From an uncultured Alistipes sp. (GTDB taxonomy: Bacteria > Bacteroidota > Bacteroidia > Bacteroidales > Rikenellaceae), in the NCBI GenBank assembly GCA_947623305.1, contig CANQGQ010000004.1, forward strand, positions 1 through 64,000: a DNA stretch of 64,000 nucleotides. Direction: 5' to 3'. A model generated the notes under the pieces. That model was not told the DNA's origin and did not search any database. It was given only the letters and a program-made list of their open reading frames with translations. Positions 24,755 through 34,300 of this stretch are shown here, piece after piece (within the stretch, counting starts at the first letter, position 1; each line of letters begins with the position of its first letter). A program made the position numbers and the translations under genes.

Positions 24755-25345
24755 TCATTGTAATTCGCCTTTGCCTTCGCGCACGACCACCGGTTCTTCA
24801 CCGGTCAGATCGACCACCGTCGTAGGCACGACATCTCCCCTACCGCCGTCGACCACCCACGCCAAGTTTTTTCCATAACGTTCGTCGATCAATTCGGGAT
24901 CGGTCGTATATTCCGCTTCATCATCCTTGACCGAGACCGTCAGCATCGGGCAGCCCAACGCCGCGACGATCGCCCGCGGAATCGCATTCGCAGGGATCCG
25001 CACCCCAATGGTACGACGCTTTGCCAACGCCTTGTCGGGCAGATGCGACAAAGCCGGAAGCAAAAAGGTGAACGGCCCCGGCAGGTTGCGTTTGAGTATA
25101 CGGAATGCTGCATTATCCACTCGGCAATATGCGGCGACCTGCGCCAAACTGTCGAAAATGGCAGTCAACTCCCCCGCTCCTTTCATCCGCCGCAACTGTT
25201 CGATAGCCCGCACAGCATGCAACGAACAACCCACGGCATAGACGCTGTCGGTCGGATAGGCAATCAATTCGCCCCGCTCCAACGCCCCGACAATTCGTTG
25301 CAGTTCCCGTTCCGATGGATTCTTCTCGTACAACTTCACCAGCAT
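24755..25345 (-). CDS. tsaC: L-threonylcarbamoyladenylate synthase
   Basis: 196 aa YrdC/Sua5 domain. AYPTDSVYAVGCSL, LRRMKGAGELTAIF, PGPFTFLLPA and RTIGVRIPANAI line the nucleotide and threonine pocket. It makes threonylcarbamoyl-AMP from Thr, bicarbonate and ATP for tRNA t6A37. Its partner TsaD is in the window at 36070-37116. It has its own promoter element (25376-25383). Confidence 0.92.
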   Translation of the reverse strand: MLVKLYEKNPSERELQRIVGALERGELIAYPTDSVYAVGCSLHAVRAIEQLRRMKGAGELTAIFDSLAQVAAYCRVDNAAFRILKRNLPGPFTFLLPALSHLPDKALAKRRTIGVRIPANAIPRAIVAALGCPMLTVSVKDDEAEYTTDPELIDERYGKNLAWVVDGGRGDVVPTTVVDLTGEEPVVVREGKGELQ

Positions 25346-25375
25346 GATCCAAAGAGGCTAAAACTTCGGCAAAGC

Positions 25376-25383
25376 CAAAGGTA
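25376..25383 (-). promoter_or_regulatory. -7 box for the tsaC gene
   Basis: Minus-strand TACCTTTG, 30 nt upstream of the start codon at 25345. Confidence 0.5.
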
Positions 25384-25436
25384 CGAAGAAAACATGAAAA
25401 AACGAGCAATTGCAACGGAATAATTCCGCCTTCGAA

Positions 25437-26714
25437 TCAAGGAAGAGCGGCCTTTTTCAGTTTGCCGACCGCATGCTCCAACGATTCCGTCGGCAGGATG
25501 ATATTATACCCTTTCCAATAATCCGCATCGCCGTATTCATCGACCATATCGCTGAAAATCTGGTCGGAACGGAAGGCCTCCTTGCGACCGATCGGCTCGA
25601 GCGGAGCCTCCTCGCGATCGACTGCCACCATCTCGGTATGAGTCGTATAAACCGAAGTGAAAAGCCGTTTGCGCCAATCGCATTTCGCACGCAGGACATA
25701 CTGGATATAATTCAGGCAACTCCGATCACCCTGCTGTCTGTATCCGACGACAAACGCAATCCTCTGGGGATTGAAGCGCAAGCCCGCCGGCTTCTTTTGC
25801 AGGACGGAACGCACGGCCAACTCCTTGTCGGTCAAATCCATCTCGAACTCCGCACGCACGAAAGCCAACCGTTCCCGATCAACATAAAGCCGGCCCGCAA
25901 AGAGCGGATAGCGCGTTTTTTTCTGCGGACGGAAAACGATGACATACTGCATCCGACCGTCGATTTCGGTCGTTCCCGCCATTTCGAACCGATAATCATC
26001 CAGATAGTCCGGATCGAGCAGCGCATCCGGATTCTTGGCTATATCCATGAGCAAAGCCAGATTCGGGCCGCCCGCCATCTTCACCGACAACGTATCCCGA
26101 CGGCGTTGGCTCATCAACTGCCGACCCTTGAGCACCTTTACCCGATCGCCATATATCGCACGATTCGCATAAGGGGTTTTGAAAAGTTCCATCACCGCCT
26201 CCGAAACGCCGATATAGCGGCGGCCCTTCTGCACAGTCTCGCGATAAAACAGCGTCAGCATATTCGCTTCCGCCGGATAATTCCGTGCAACCTTGTCGAT
26301 CGCTTCCGAAACGATCCGACGCGGATCCGCGCCATAAACGACCACATCCGAAAGCACCGTTTCGACCGGTTCCAGCCAGACGGTCAACGCATTGCCGACC
26401 TCGGCCGGATAGAGATAGCCCGAAGCATAACCGATATGCGAGAACTTCACGCGCCGGAAATCGGACGTCGGGAAACGCAATTCGAACGTTCCTTCGGCAT
26501 TGCTCACCGTGCCGATATTCGTTCCTTCGAGCGTGATATTGACGTTCGAAAGACGTCGGCGGCTCTGCCGGTCTTTCACCACGCCATGAATGACCGTCTC
26601 GGTCTCCGAACCCTGCGCGACGAACAAAGCGGACGGTTTTGCCGTCGCATGCCCTCCCTCGAAAAGGCCGAACATACCGACGATCAGCAATACGAGTTTC
26701 AAGTTGGTTTTCAT
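25437..26714 (-). CDS. Carboxypeptidase-regulatory-like domain protein
   Basis: 425 aa from ATG 26714 (the frame extends 5 codons upstream to 26729). Signal peptide, then a carboxypeptidase-D-like regulatory beta domain (~40-125: VIHGVVKDRQSRRRLSNVNI, GTVSNAEGTFELRFP), then a Bacteroidetes-specific region with LTLFYRETVQKGRRY and a beta-rich carboxy half. Envelope protein of unknown role. It lies 15 bp after mltG in a leftward run. Confidence 0.8.
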   Translation of the reverse strand: MKTNLKLVLLIVGMFGLFEGGHATAKPSALFVAQGSETETVIHGVVKDRQSRRRLSNVNITLEGTNIGTVSNAEGTFELRFPTSDFRRVKFSHIGYASGYLYPAEVGNALTVWLEPVETVLSDVVVYGADPRRIVSEAIDKVARNYPAEANMLTLFYRETVQKGRRYIGVSEAVMELFKTPYANRAIYGDRVKVLKGRQLMSQRRRDTLSVKMAGGPNLALLMDIAKNPDALLDPDYLDDYRFEMAGTTEIDGRMQYVIVFRPQKKTRYPLFAGRLYVDRERLAFVRAEFEMDLTDKELAVRSVLQKKPAGLRFNPQRIAFVVGYRQQGDRSCLNYIQYVLRAKCDWRKRLFTSVYTTHTEMVAVDREEAPLEPIGRKEAFRSDQIFSDMVDEYGDADYWKGYNIILPTESLEHAVGKLKKAALP

Positions 26715-26729
26715 AGGCGGATCCTCCAT

Positions 26730-27743
26730 TTATTTGATTTTTCGTCTATTCAGTTCTGCGCTGTACGCCCGGGCGTTGGCATTGTGCTCGCGCAGCGTAC
26801 GGGCAAAGTTATGATACCCGTCGAACGTCGGTCGAGCACAGAAAAAGAGATAATCGTGCTTCTCGAAATGCAATACGGCATCAATGGCCGGAATTCCCGG
26901 CATGCAGATGGGCGACGGCGGAAGCCCCTTATTTATATAGGTGTTGTAAGGCGACGGATATTTCAGATGCCGATAGAGAATCCGGCGCAGCGCGAAATCC
27001 TGCATGGCATACTTGATCGTCGGATCGGCTTGCAACGGAATTCCCTTGCGCAACCGGTTGACATAGACTCCCGCGATACGGGGCATTTCATCGGTTTTTC
27101 GAGTCTCCTCGTAGACGATGGAAGCGAGGGTCATCACCTCCAACCGGCTCAAGCCCGAACGTTTGCGCAAACTGTCGCGTTCCGGTGTCCAGAAACGATC
27201 GTATTCGCGCCGCATCCGTTGCACGAAATTTTCCGGCGACACCGTCCAATAAAATTCGTAGGTATCGGGAATGAACATCGAAAAAAGCGTCAGGCTGTCG
27301 AATCCCACTCCGGCTGCGACCTCTTTGTCCGTCAGCGCACGCAGCAAAGCGACCGAATCGGCATCCAACTGCCGGGCCAGTTTGCCGGCCAGCTGCGCCG
27401 GTGTCCGAACGTGATTGATCGTTACCCGTACCGGAGTTTGAAGCCCCAATTTCAGCATACGCACCACATCGACCACCGACATGCCGCGCTGCAACGCATA
27501 ATGCCCCGGCTTGAAGGTGTTTTCAAGATTCAACCGCTTGGCATAGAGCCGGAAAGCCGCCCGATGACGCAACGAAGGCATCAACGAATCCGTCAACGCC
27601 GTGTAATCGGCCTTGCGGCTGACATACAAATCCCCTTCGGCACGTACGGCATTCCCATAGAACTGCCATAAACCGAACAAGCCTCCGACGACACCGGCCG
27701 CCACGCCGGCCAAAAAGATACGAAGAAGCGTTTTTTTATTCAT
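26730..27743 (-). CDS. mltG: Endolytic peptidoglycan transglycosylase MltG
   Basis: 337 aa. One amino-terminal membrane helix (~8-27), a LysM-like part (GHYALQRGMSVVDVVRML), then the YceG catalytic domain: MFIPDTYEFYW, LASIVYEETRK with the catalytic Glu, GVYVNRLRKGIPLQADPTIK and INKGLPPSPICMPG. It cleaves nascent glycan strands in the periplasm and sets chain length. ATG 27743 overlaps the upstream amidohydrolase stop. Confidence 0.93.
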   Translation of the reverse strand: MNKKTLLRIFLAGVAAGVVGGLFGLWQFYGNAVRAEGDLYVSRKADYTALTDSLMPSLRHRAAFRLYAKRLNLENTFKPGHYALQRGMSVVDVVRMLKLGLQTPVRVTINHVRTPAQLAGKLARQLDADSVALLRALTDKEVAAGVGFDSLTLFSMFIPDTYEFYWTVSPENFVQRMRREYDRFWTPERDSLRKRSGLSRLEVMTLASIVYEETRKTDEMPRIAGVYVNRLRKGIPLQADPTIKYAMQDFALRRILYRHLKYPSPYNTYINKGLPPSPICMPGIPAIDAVLHFEKHDYLFFCARPTFDGYHNFARTLREHNANARAYSAELNRRKIK

Positions 27744-29065
27744 AATCCAGCATTTTCTCGTCTGCAATCCGTCAGAATCCGTTCGACCGACGCTGCGACT
27801 TTCCGGTAAAGTTCGGGCAGATCGACCCGACTGATCCGTCGATGTTCGACCACCGGTTCGCCATCCACAACGACCATTTCGACATCCGACGACTTGCCGC
27901 AGTAAACCAAATTCGACACGACATCATGCACCGGCTGTAAATGGGGCTTTTGCAGGTCGATGACGATCACATCCGCCAACGCCCCCTTACGCAGCACACC
28001 CAATTCACCATCGGCATACCCCATGGCACGAGCGCCGTTCACCGTCATCAGTTTCAAAGCCTCGTAAGCGGGCAAAGCGAGCGGGTCGCCCGTAGCCGAT
28101 TTCTGCAAAAATACGGCGGTGCGCAGCTCTTCGAACATATCCAAATCGTTATTCGAACAAGTCCCGTCGGTACCTAAGGTCATCCGCACGCCCGAACGCA
28201 TCATTTTCCAAACGGGCGCTACGCCACTCGACAACTTCATGTTGCTCTGCGGATTATGCGACACGATCACCCCGCGATCGGCCAAGATCGCAATGTCATC
28301 GTCATCGACATATACGCAATGGGCGGCGATCGTCCGTTCGTCGAGTAGCCCCAGCGCATCGAAATGCCGGACAGGCGTCTTTCCATAGCGTTCGGCCAGC
28401 ATACGCGATTCGTCCATCGTCTCGGCCACGTGGCTCATAAACAGCAAACCGTTCTGCCGACAAAACTCTTTGCCGCGTACGAGATTTTCGGGCGAACAGG
28501 TGTATCCCGAGTGAGGTGCGACAGCCACGGAGACCCGACTGCAACCGGCCGCCTGCGCCATCGCCCGTTCAGCCGAACGCAACGCCTCGTCGATCCCGCA
28601 ATCGAAATACGAACAGCCCAACAAAGCGCGAATCCCGAGCTGCCGAACGACCCGCACCCCCCGATCCTCGTGAAAATACATATCCACGAACGACGTAACC
28701 CCGCCGAGCAACAACTCGACGATGCCGAGCGTCATGCCGAGCACGACATCGTCCGCCGTCTGGTGCGATTCAAAAGGCCAAATATAGTCGTTCAGCCACT
28801 CCATCAAGGCGAGATCATCGGCATAACTGCGCTGGAGCGTCATTCCCGCATGACAATGGGTGTCGATCAATCCGGGCATGACTAACTTGCCCCGACAATC
28901 GACGATCCGAGCCTCGGGATGCGCCGACAAAAAAGCCGCTTGCTCGACCGGCGAATCGCTCACTAATTCGATCCGGTTTCCCGCAATCCCCAAAGCCCCC
29001 GTAAACGTACGAGGTTTTTCGGCGGTCATGGGCAACAGCAACGCATCGGTAAACAGTAAATCCAT
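27740..29065 (-). CDS. mtaD: Amidohydrolase, 5'-methylthioadenosine/S-adenosylhomocysteine deaminase type
   Basis: 441 aa. The metal ligands of the TRZ/ATZ amidohydrolases are complete: DTHCHAGM, MSHVAETMDE, AAHCVYVDD and LGTDGTCSNNDLDM. The early LMEWLNDYIWPFE is typical of MTA/SAH deaminases, which convert 5'-methylthioadenosine or SAH to the inosyl forms. Substrate choice is from family likeness. It sits between a DUF1573 gene (1 bp) and mltG (overlap). Confidence 0.85.
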   Translation of the reverse strand: MDLLFTDALLLPMTAEKPRTFTGALGIAGNRIELVSDSPVEQAAFLSAHPEARIVDCRGKLVMPGLIDTHCHAGMTLQRSYADDLALMEWLNDYIWPFESHQTADDVVLGMTLGIVELLLGGVTSFVDMYFHEDRGVRVVRQLGIRALLGCSYFDCGIDEALRSAERAMAQAAGCSRVSVAVAPHSGYTCSPENLVRGKEFCRQNGLLFMSHVAETMDESRMLAERYGKTPVRHFDALGLLDERTIAAHCVYVDDDDIAILADRGVIVSHNPQSNMKLSSGVAPVWKMMRSGVRMTLGTDGTCSNNDLDMFEELRTAVFLQKSATGDPLALPAYEALKLMTVNGARAMGYADGELGVLRKGALADVIVIDLQKPHLQPVHDVVSNLVYCGKSSDVEMVVVDGEPVVEHRRISRVDLPELYRKVAASVERILTDCRRENAGL

Positions 29066-29066
29066 C

Positions 29067-29540
29067 CTATTTTATTTTCACTTTCGTTTTCCCCTTTTTG
29101 ACTTTCCGCACGGGCACCTGCTCTTCGAACGAATTGCCGCATACGGTAAGATGCGTTTCACCCGCAACGGCATTCGAACCGATCCGGATCACCCGATTGA
29201 ACGCACCGGCCTCGCTTTTGAGCGGTTGATAGACGATGCGGATCACGCCCTTGCCCCCAGGAGCGACCGGTCGTCGGGAACAGGAGGCCTTGAGACACGA
29301 ATTGGAAGTAACCAACCGCGTAACCACCAACGGCTTGTCGCCCGTATTGGTAAACGCAATTTCGCAACGCAAATCGCCGCCTCGGCGGGGTATGTCGCCG
29401 AAATCGCAGACCGTCTCGGACAAATGCAGCACGGCACCGTGCACAACGGCGGTATCGACCTGTTGGCTGCAAACCGCGACCTTTCCGATCGCCAACAGGC
29501 CAAAGATCGACAAAACAAAGTATTTATGCAAATGCGACAT
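29067..29540 (-). CDS. DUF1573 protein
   Basis: 157 aa with a signal peptide and one DUF1573 domain: VCDFGDIPRRGGDLRCEIAF, TRLVTSNSCLKASCSRRPVA (two cysteines) and GVIRIVYQPLKS. Basic tail KKGKTKVKIK. Extracytoplasmic, function unknown. It is between tonB and the amidohydrolase with 1-2 bp spacers. Confidence 0.85.
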   Translation of the reverse strand: MSHLHKYFVLSIFGLLAIGKVAVCSQQVDTAVVHGAVLHLSETVCDFGDIPRRGGDLRCEIAFTNTGDKPLVVTRLVTSNSCLKASCSRRPVAPGGKGVIRIVYQPLKSEAGAFNRVIRIGSNAVAGETHLTVCGNSFEEQVPVRKVKKGKTKVKIK

Positions 29541-29542
29541 CG

Positions 29543-30229
29543 CTATTTCATTCGAAAAATATAGGTAATCGTTCCTCCCTGCACGGCGGCGGCACTCTCG
29601 GTAAAACGAGCCTTGCGCGCCGCTTCAAGCGCGGCATCGATCAACCCCTTGTCATTGGTCGTCGACCCTTTCGGTTCGAAAGCTACGCTGCGCACATCTC
29701 CCTGCGGCCCGACCGTAACCCGTACGACCACTTTTCCACTCTCGGTACCCGGATAGGCCGGACGCGGCAGATTCCCGACCAACCCGCGCCCCTGAAGACC
29801 ACGGTCGAGTTGATCCAATCCATCGACATCGAGGCCGCGGCCTTTGCCGGAAGCCTTGTCTTCGCCCTCTTTCGCGTGCGGATTGCCGGCATCGTCCGGT
29901 TCATCGACGCCCCCTTTGTTCATCTTGAACAGCGCCTTCGGATTAGGCGTACGAGTGGTTTCGTCCGATCCTTCTACCTGTGCGATCCGCTCTTCCGGAG
30001 CCGCTTGTTCATGTACCCGAGGCTCGGCAGACGTTACAGGCACCGGCTTCGGAGGTTCGGGCTCCGGCTCGATGAACTCGATTTCGATCGTATCGCCCGT
30101 TTTCTCGGCAATCCGACGAAAATCGAACGACACAAACGAAAACGCCGCGCCCAACGTCAACGAATAGATCGCCAACGCAATCATCGCCCATCGGCGCGGC
30201 TTCCGGTCGTTCGGGTCGTAGTAAACCAT
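29543..30229 (-). CDS. TonB-family energy transducer
   Basis: 228 aa. One amino-terminal membrane helix (~15-35), a Pro/Glu linker in the periplasm (EFIEPEPEPPKPVPV), and a carboxy TonB domain (~155-228: GKVVVRVTVGPQGDVRSV, GLIDAALEAARKARF). It couples the ExbB/ExbD motor encoded just upstream to outer-membrane receptors. Confidence 0.9.
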   Translation of the reverse strand: MVYYDPNDRKPRRWAMIALAIYSLTLGAAFSFVSFDFRRIAEKTGDTIEIEFIEPEPEPPKPVPVTSAEPRVHEQAAPEERIAQVEGSDETTRTPNPKALFKMNKGGVDEPDDAGNPHAKEGEDKASGKGRGLDVDGLDQLDRGLQGRGLVGNLPRPAYPGTESGKVVVRVTVGPQGDVRSVAFEPKGSTTNDKGLIDAALEAARKARFTESAAAVQGGTITYIFRMK

Positions 30230-30235
30230 CGTGCG

Positions 30236-30640
30236 CTATTCGGGTTGCGTCGCCGCATTGAGTTTGTAGCCATTGCGTTTGGCGATATTCATCACCTTGA
30301 CCACTTCGTCCCAGACCACCGTCTTGTCCGCATGCAGCGAGACGGTCGGTTCATTCTGGCCATCGAGCCGTACCTTGAGCGCCCGCTCGACCCCCTCGAG
30401 CGAACCCACCTCCTGCAACTCCACATAATAGCGATAGGTGCCGCCGGCATTCTGGATGGAGACCGTCGTTATCGCTTTGTCCTTAAGCTGGTTGGTGCTC
30501 TTCGGCAACATCAGTTTCAGCGCATTGGGGTTGATGAGCGTCGTTGCGATCAGCAAAAACAGCAACAACAGGAACATCAGATCGGTCATCGACGATGCCG
30601 AGAAACTTTTGTCGACCTTCGAACCGTGTTTGATTGCCAT
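30236..30640 (-). CDS. exbD: ExbD/TolR biopolymer transport protein
   Basis: 134 aa from ATG 30640. A single membrane helix with the proton-path Asp in SSMTDLMFLLLLFLLIATTL, then a periplasmic domain (TVSLHADKTVVWDEVVKVM). It forms the proton-driven motor with ExbB and lies between exbB and tonB. Confidence 0.93.
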   Translation of the reverse strand: MAIKHGSKVDKSFSASSMTDLMFLLLLFLLIATTLINPNALKLMLPKSTNQLKDKAITTVSIQNAGGTYRYYVELQEVGSLEGVERALKVRLDGQNEPTVSLHADKTVVWDEVVKVMNIAKRNGYKLNAATQPE

Positions 30641-30644
30641 AAGT

Positions 30645-31319
30645 CTATTTTTGAACGGGTTGATTGAGAATATCCATGAATGCGATGGAATTCGCCTCCA
30701 TCTGGAAGACCAATTTTTCGATACGGGCAACCAAATAGTTATAACCGAAATAGGCCGGAATACCGACCAGCAGGCCCATCACGGTCGTTACCATCGCGAC
30801 GTACATACCGCTCGACAACAGCGCGAGATCGACCGTACCGCCCGCCGCCGACATATCCATGAAGGTCTGCACCATACCGAGCACCGTGCCGAGGAATCCG
30901 ATCATCGGCGCGCCGCCGGCGATCGTCGCCAGAAACGGAAGGCCATTTTCGAGTTTGGAGACTTCGAGATTGGCTACATTCTCGATCGCCGTTTGTACGT
31001 CGCCCATCGGACGGCCGATGCGTTCGATGCCTTTTTCGATCATCCGAGCGATCGGCGTATCGGTTTTCCGGCACAGATTGACCGCCACCCCGATCTTGCC
31101 ATCGGAAATGTAGTCGCGGATCCGGTTCATGAAGTTCATGTCCAGCACCGAAGCCTTGCGAATCGCCAGAAACCGTTCGACGAAGATGAAAATCGTTACG
31201 CCGCCCAACGCCAGCAACGGCCACATCAACCAACCGCCCTTCGAAAAGAGCGACCACAATCCCATCCGGGTTTCTTCACTCATGGCCGCCGTTTCGGCAG
31301 CCTGCAAAAAGTTGATCAT
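30645..31319 (-). CDS. exbB: ExbB/TolQ/MotA-family proton channel
   Basis: 224 aa. Three membrane helices (about 25-45, 115-140, 160-185). ENVANLEVSKLENGLPFLAT and APMIGFLGTVLGMVQTFMDM are the TolQ/ExbB signatures. First gene of the exbB-exbD-tonB motor set; 4 bp to exbD. An AT-rich direct repeat TTTTTATTAAATT lies just upstream. Confidence 0.93.
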   Translation of the reverse strand: MINFLQAAETAAMSEETRMGLWSLFSKGGWLMWPLLALGGVTIFIFVERFLAIRKASVLDMNFMNRIRDYISDGKIGVAVNLCRKTDTPIARMIEKGIERIGRPMGDVQTAIENVANLEVSKLENGLPFLATIAGGAPMIGFLGTVLGMVQTFMDMSAAGGTVDLALLSSGMYVAMVTTVMGLLVGIPAYFGYNYLVARIEKLVFQMEANSIAFMDILNQPVQK

Positions 31320-31394
31320 CTTTTTATTAAATTACTTTTTTATTAAATTGCTGAATAATTCTATTTTAAGTTCGGGTTATACCTCGACCGGCTG

Positions 31395-34300
31395 CTACGG
31401 ATCAACCGGCTGTCCGTCATCCGGATCGGGTTGTTTCGCTTTCAGTCGTTCGGCTCGGCGAGCGGCTTTCCGTGCCTGTCTTTTCTTGTTGGTGAAGCGC
31501 TCCTTGACCCGACGGCGGAAATCGCGGAAATTATCGAAATCCTCTTTGAAATAGATGCCCAATCCGGTCTCCTGCAAACCCTGGTTTTCGTCGAACCGGT
31601 CGATCGTCTGCGTAAAGGCTTTCAATTTCAGGGTTCCGGCCCGATCGATCAGATAGGTGATATAGGCTTCGCCCATGAAATTGGACATCGACCGGTTGAC
31701 CATCTGTTGTTTGCTGTCGATCAAATAATTGCCTTCGAGTTCGACGAAGAGCCGATTGTTGATCAACCCTTTCGAGAGGCCGAAATCGACCTCATCGCCC
31801 GTCAGCTCCGATTTGGGCCGGTAACGGATGACGATGCTGTAATCATCCGCCGAAAGCAGGTTGCTCAACTGATTGGTCAGGAATTCCAAACCCGTATTGT
31901 ACGAGACCGAAGCACCGATATTCTGCGAAGCGGCGCTGTTTTCGGCCATGAAACTCTTGAACAACAACAGATAAAGGAACTGCATATCGACCGTTTCGGG
32001 CGTGTTCAGCGCATTGGCGATGATCGCCTGCGTCTCCGGATCGGTGGCCGGAACCCGCACGTCGAACGTTACGGTCGGATCGGTCAGCCGGTCGTTCAAA
32101 TGGATCAGACACTCCACATTGACCGACCGATCCCCCGACAATCGGTCGGACGTACCGCCCAACAACGGTTGCAGCGAAGTTTTGAGTTTGTAAATCGCCT
32201 CGATATCGAGCATGGCATTGATCGGCGAGCCCGTCCATTGGATCGTCGACCCGGGTTCGATATCGAATTTGCGATTGAGAATATTCTGCAAAGTGAACAG
32301 GAAACTTCCGTCGTCGATGGTGTAATCGCCGTACATTTCGAACACGTTCGATTTCGGATTGATCTGCAGGTTGAGCGTACCCGTTCCGCGGGAGCGGATC
32401 ACATTACCCGACACGGTTAGCTCCAATTCGACATTGGGACGGACGTCGAGCGTCATCGAGATATTCATCTGGCTCGCCGCCCCCGACCGGCGTTTGCGAC
32501 GACGTTCGAACTGCTGCCGTTTGAGTACGAGCAGATCGGTCGTATCTTCCAGTTGCGGTTTTTCGAAAACGACGAAATCGGCATTCGAAATGTTCGACTT
32601 GCTCGACATCGGCAGGAAAAACGACGAGTTGTCCTCCGTCGCGGCCGTGATGCGCATGTCGACCTTGCCTTTGTCGCCCGCGACCCGCACGTCGCCCGTA
32701 GCGTATACCTTGCCGTAAAACGCATCGTTGTCCGATTCGTCCGTATCGAGCACCAGCATCCGATCGGGCCGAACCCGCACCTCATAACCGATATTGGAGA
32801 GATGTTGCAGGTTCAGATTCAGATCGAGCGTTCCCCGATTCGCCTCCGCATCGAAAACCGGCACGCCCGAGCAGGTAAACCGGTTGCCATGCACAGCGAG
32901 CGACGCTTCGGGTACGGAATAGGTTACCTGCGTGAAATCGACGGTGGTGCGTAATCCCGAAACATCAATCTTGCCGGTCAGATCGGCCGTTCGGCGTTCG
33001 CCACGCAGCACCAGATCGACCGAAGCCACTCCCTTCGTCGAGGAGACGACTCCCGACAACACCGGATCCAGCAAACCCATATCCAAGCTATCGACCTGCA
33101 TCCGCGCATAATAACGCCGACGATCGGGCGCATAGAACCCGCGCACCAGCGTATCGCGCGAAATCCGGTCGGTAACGAAAACCCCCGCCCGATTGCGAGC
33201 CAAATCCCACCGCGAGGTGAGTTGCATCGGCGGACCCGCGATGCCATTGACCGAAAGACTGTCGAACCGGATGTCGGCCGTCAGCTCTCCGCCGCCGAGA
33301 ACGGCCTTCATGGTCGCCTCGCCATTGGTTCGGCCCTCGATGCCGTAGCCCATGCGGTCGACGATCTGCGAAAACGGAGCCAGATCGAAATTGAACAAGC
33401 GCAACGAAAGCGAATCGTTCGGATTGCGCGATGCCACGCCGTCAAGCAACAAATGTTGTCCGTTGCTCGTAACGAAAAAACGGTCGATTTTCACTTGGGC
33501 CGTATCAATCTGAATATTACGGGCCAGGATACGCCAGGTTACATCCCCGCGTGTGATGCGGGAGGGTAAAATACGAACATCGAGCACCTGACCGTTGGGC
33601 CCCGCTTCGTCCGACAGGCCCGCACGCAGGCCGAAGAAGCCCGAAAAATGTCGCGTCGTATCGGAAAAGCCGGTCGACACCTCCACATTACCATTTTTTG
33701 CACCGCCCGAAACCTGCAACCCGGGCAAATGAAGCCCTGCCGCATAGAAATTTTCGGCATCGGCGATCACCACCAACGAATCTTTCGTATTGCGGGCATT
33801 GACGTTCAAGCGAATCGCCAGCAAATCCCCTCGTTCGATATAGTCCGACACGGCCCGAAAGCTCAACCGGTCGTCGGACGGATTGAACGTCAGATTCAAG
33901 GAGGAACCCGCCGCAATCTGCAGTCCGGGCGACACGGCATCCGCCACAGGATTGAAATTTCGGATGTTGATTTTCAACTGTGAATAATTGTCGGATTCGG
34001 ATACGGGAAGCATCGGCTCTTTTGCGACCTCTTTTTTACGATGATTGTCCAACCGCGGCAGATACTTCCACGCACTCTGCCGAAGATAAGCGAACGCATC
34101 GCGATAACTGGTCTTGCTGCGGAACGTGGCATCGGCGAAATCCGAACGCAATTCCAGAAATTTGCTGTTCGCCGAATTTTTGCCCCGCACCGTCAGGCTG
34201 TCGACTTTCAAGGTCTTGTCATTGTAGCGGTAAACGGCATCGGTTACGAAAATCTTTCCGTTCATATCATCCAGCGAGCGTCCGCTCGCCCGGGCCACCA

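Noticed and set aside
25410..27671. 753-codon plus-strand frame across two minus-strand genes
   Set aside because: Antisense of mltG and the regulatory-domain protein; His/Arg/Gln-rich shadow composition.
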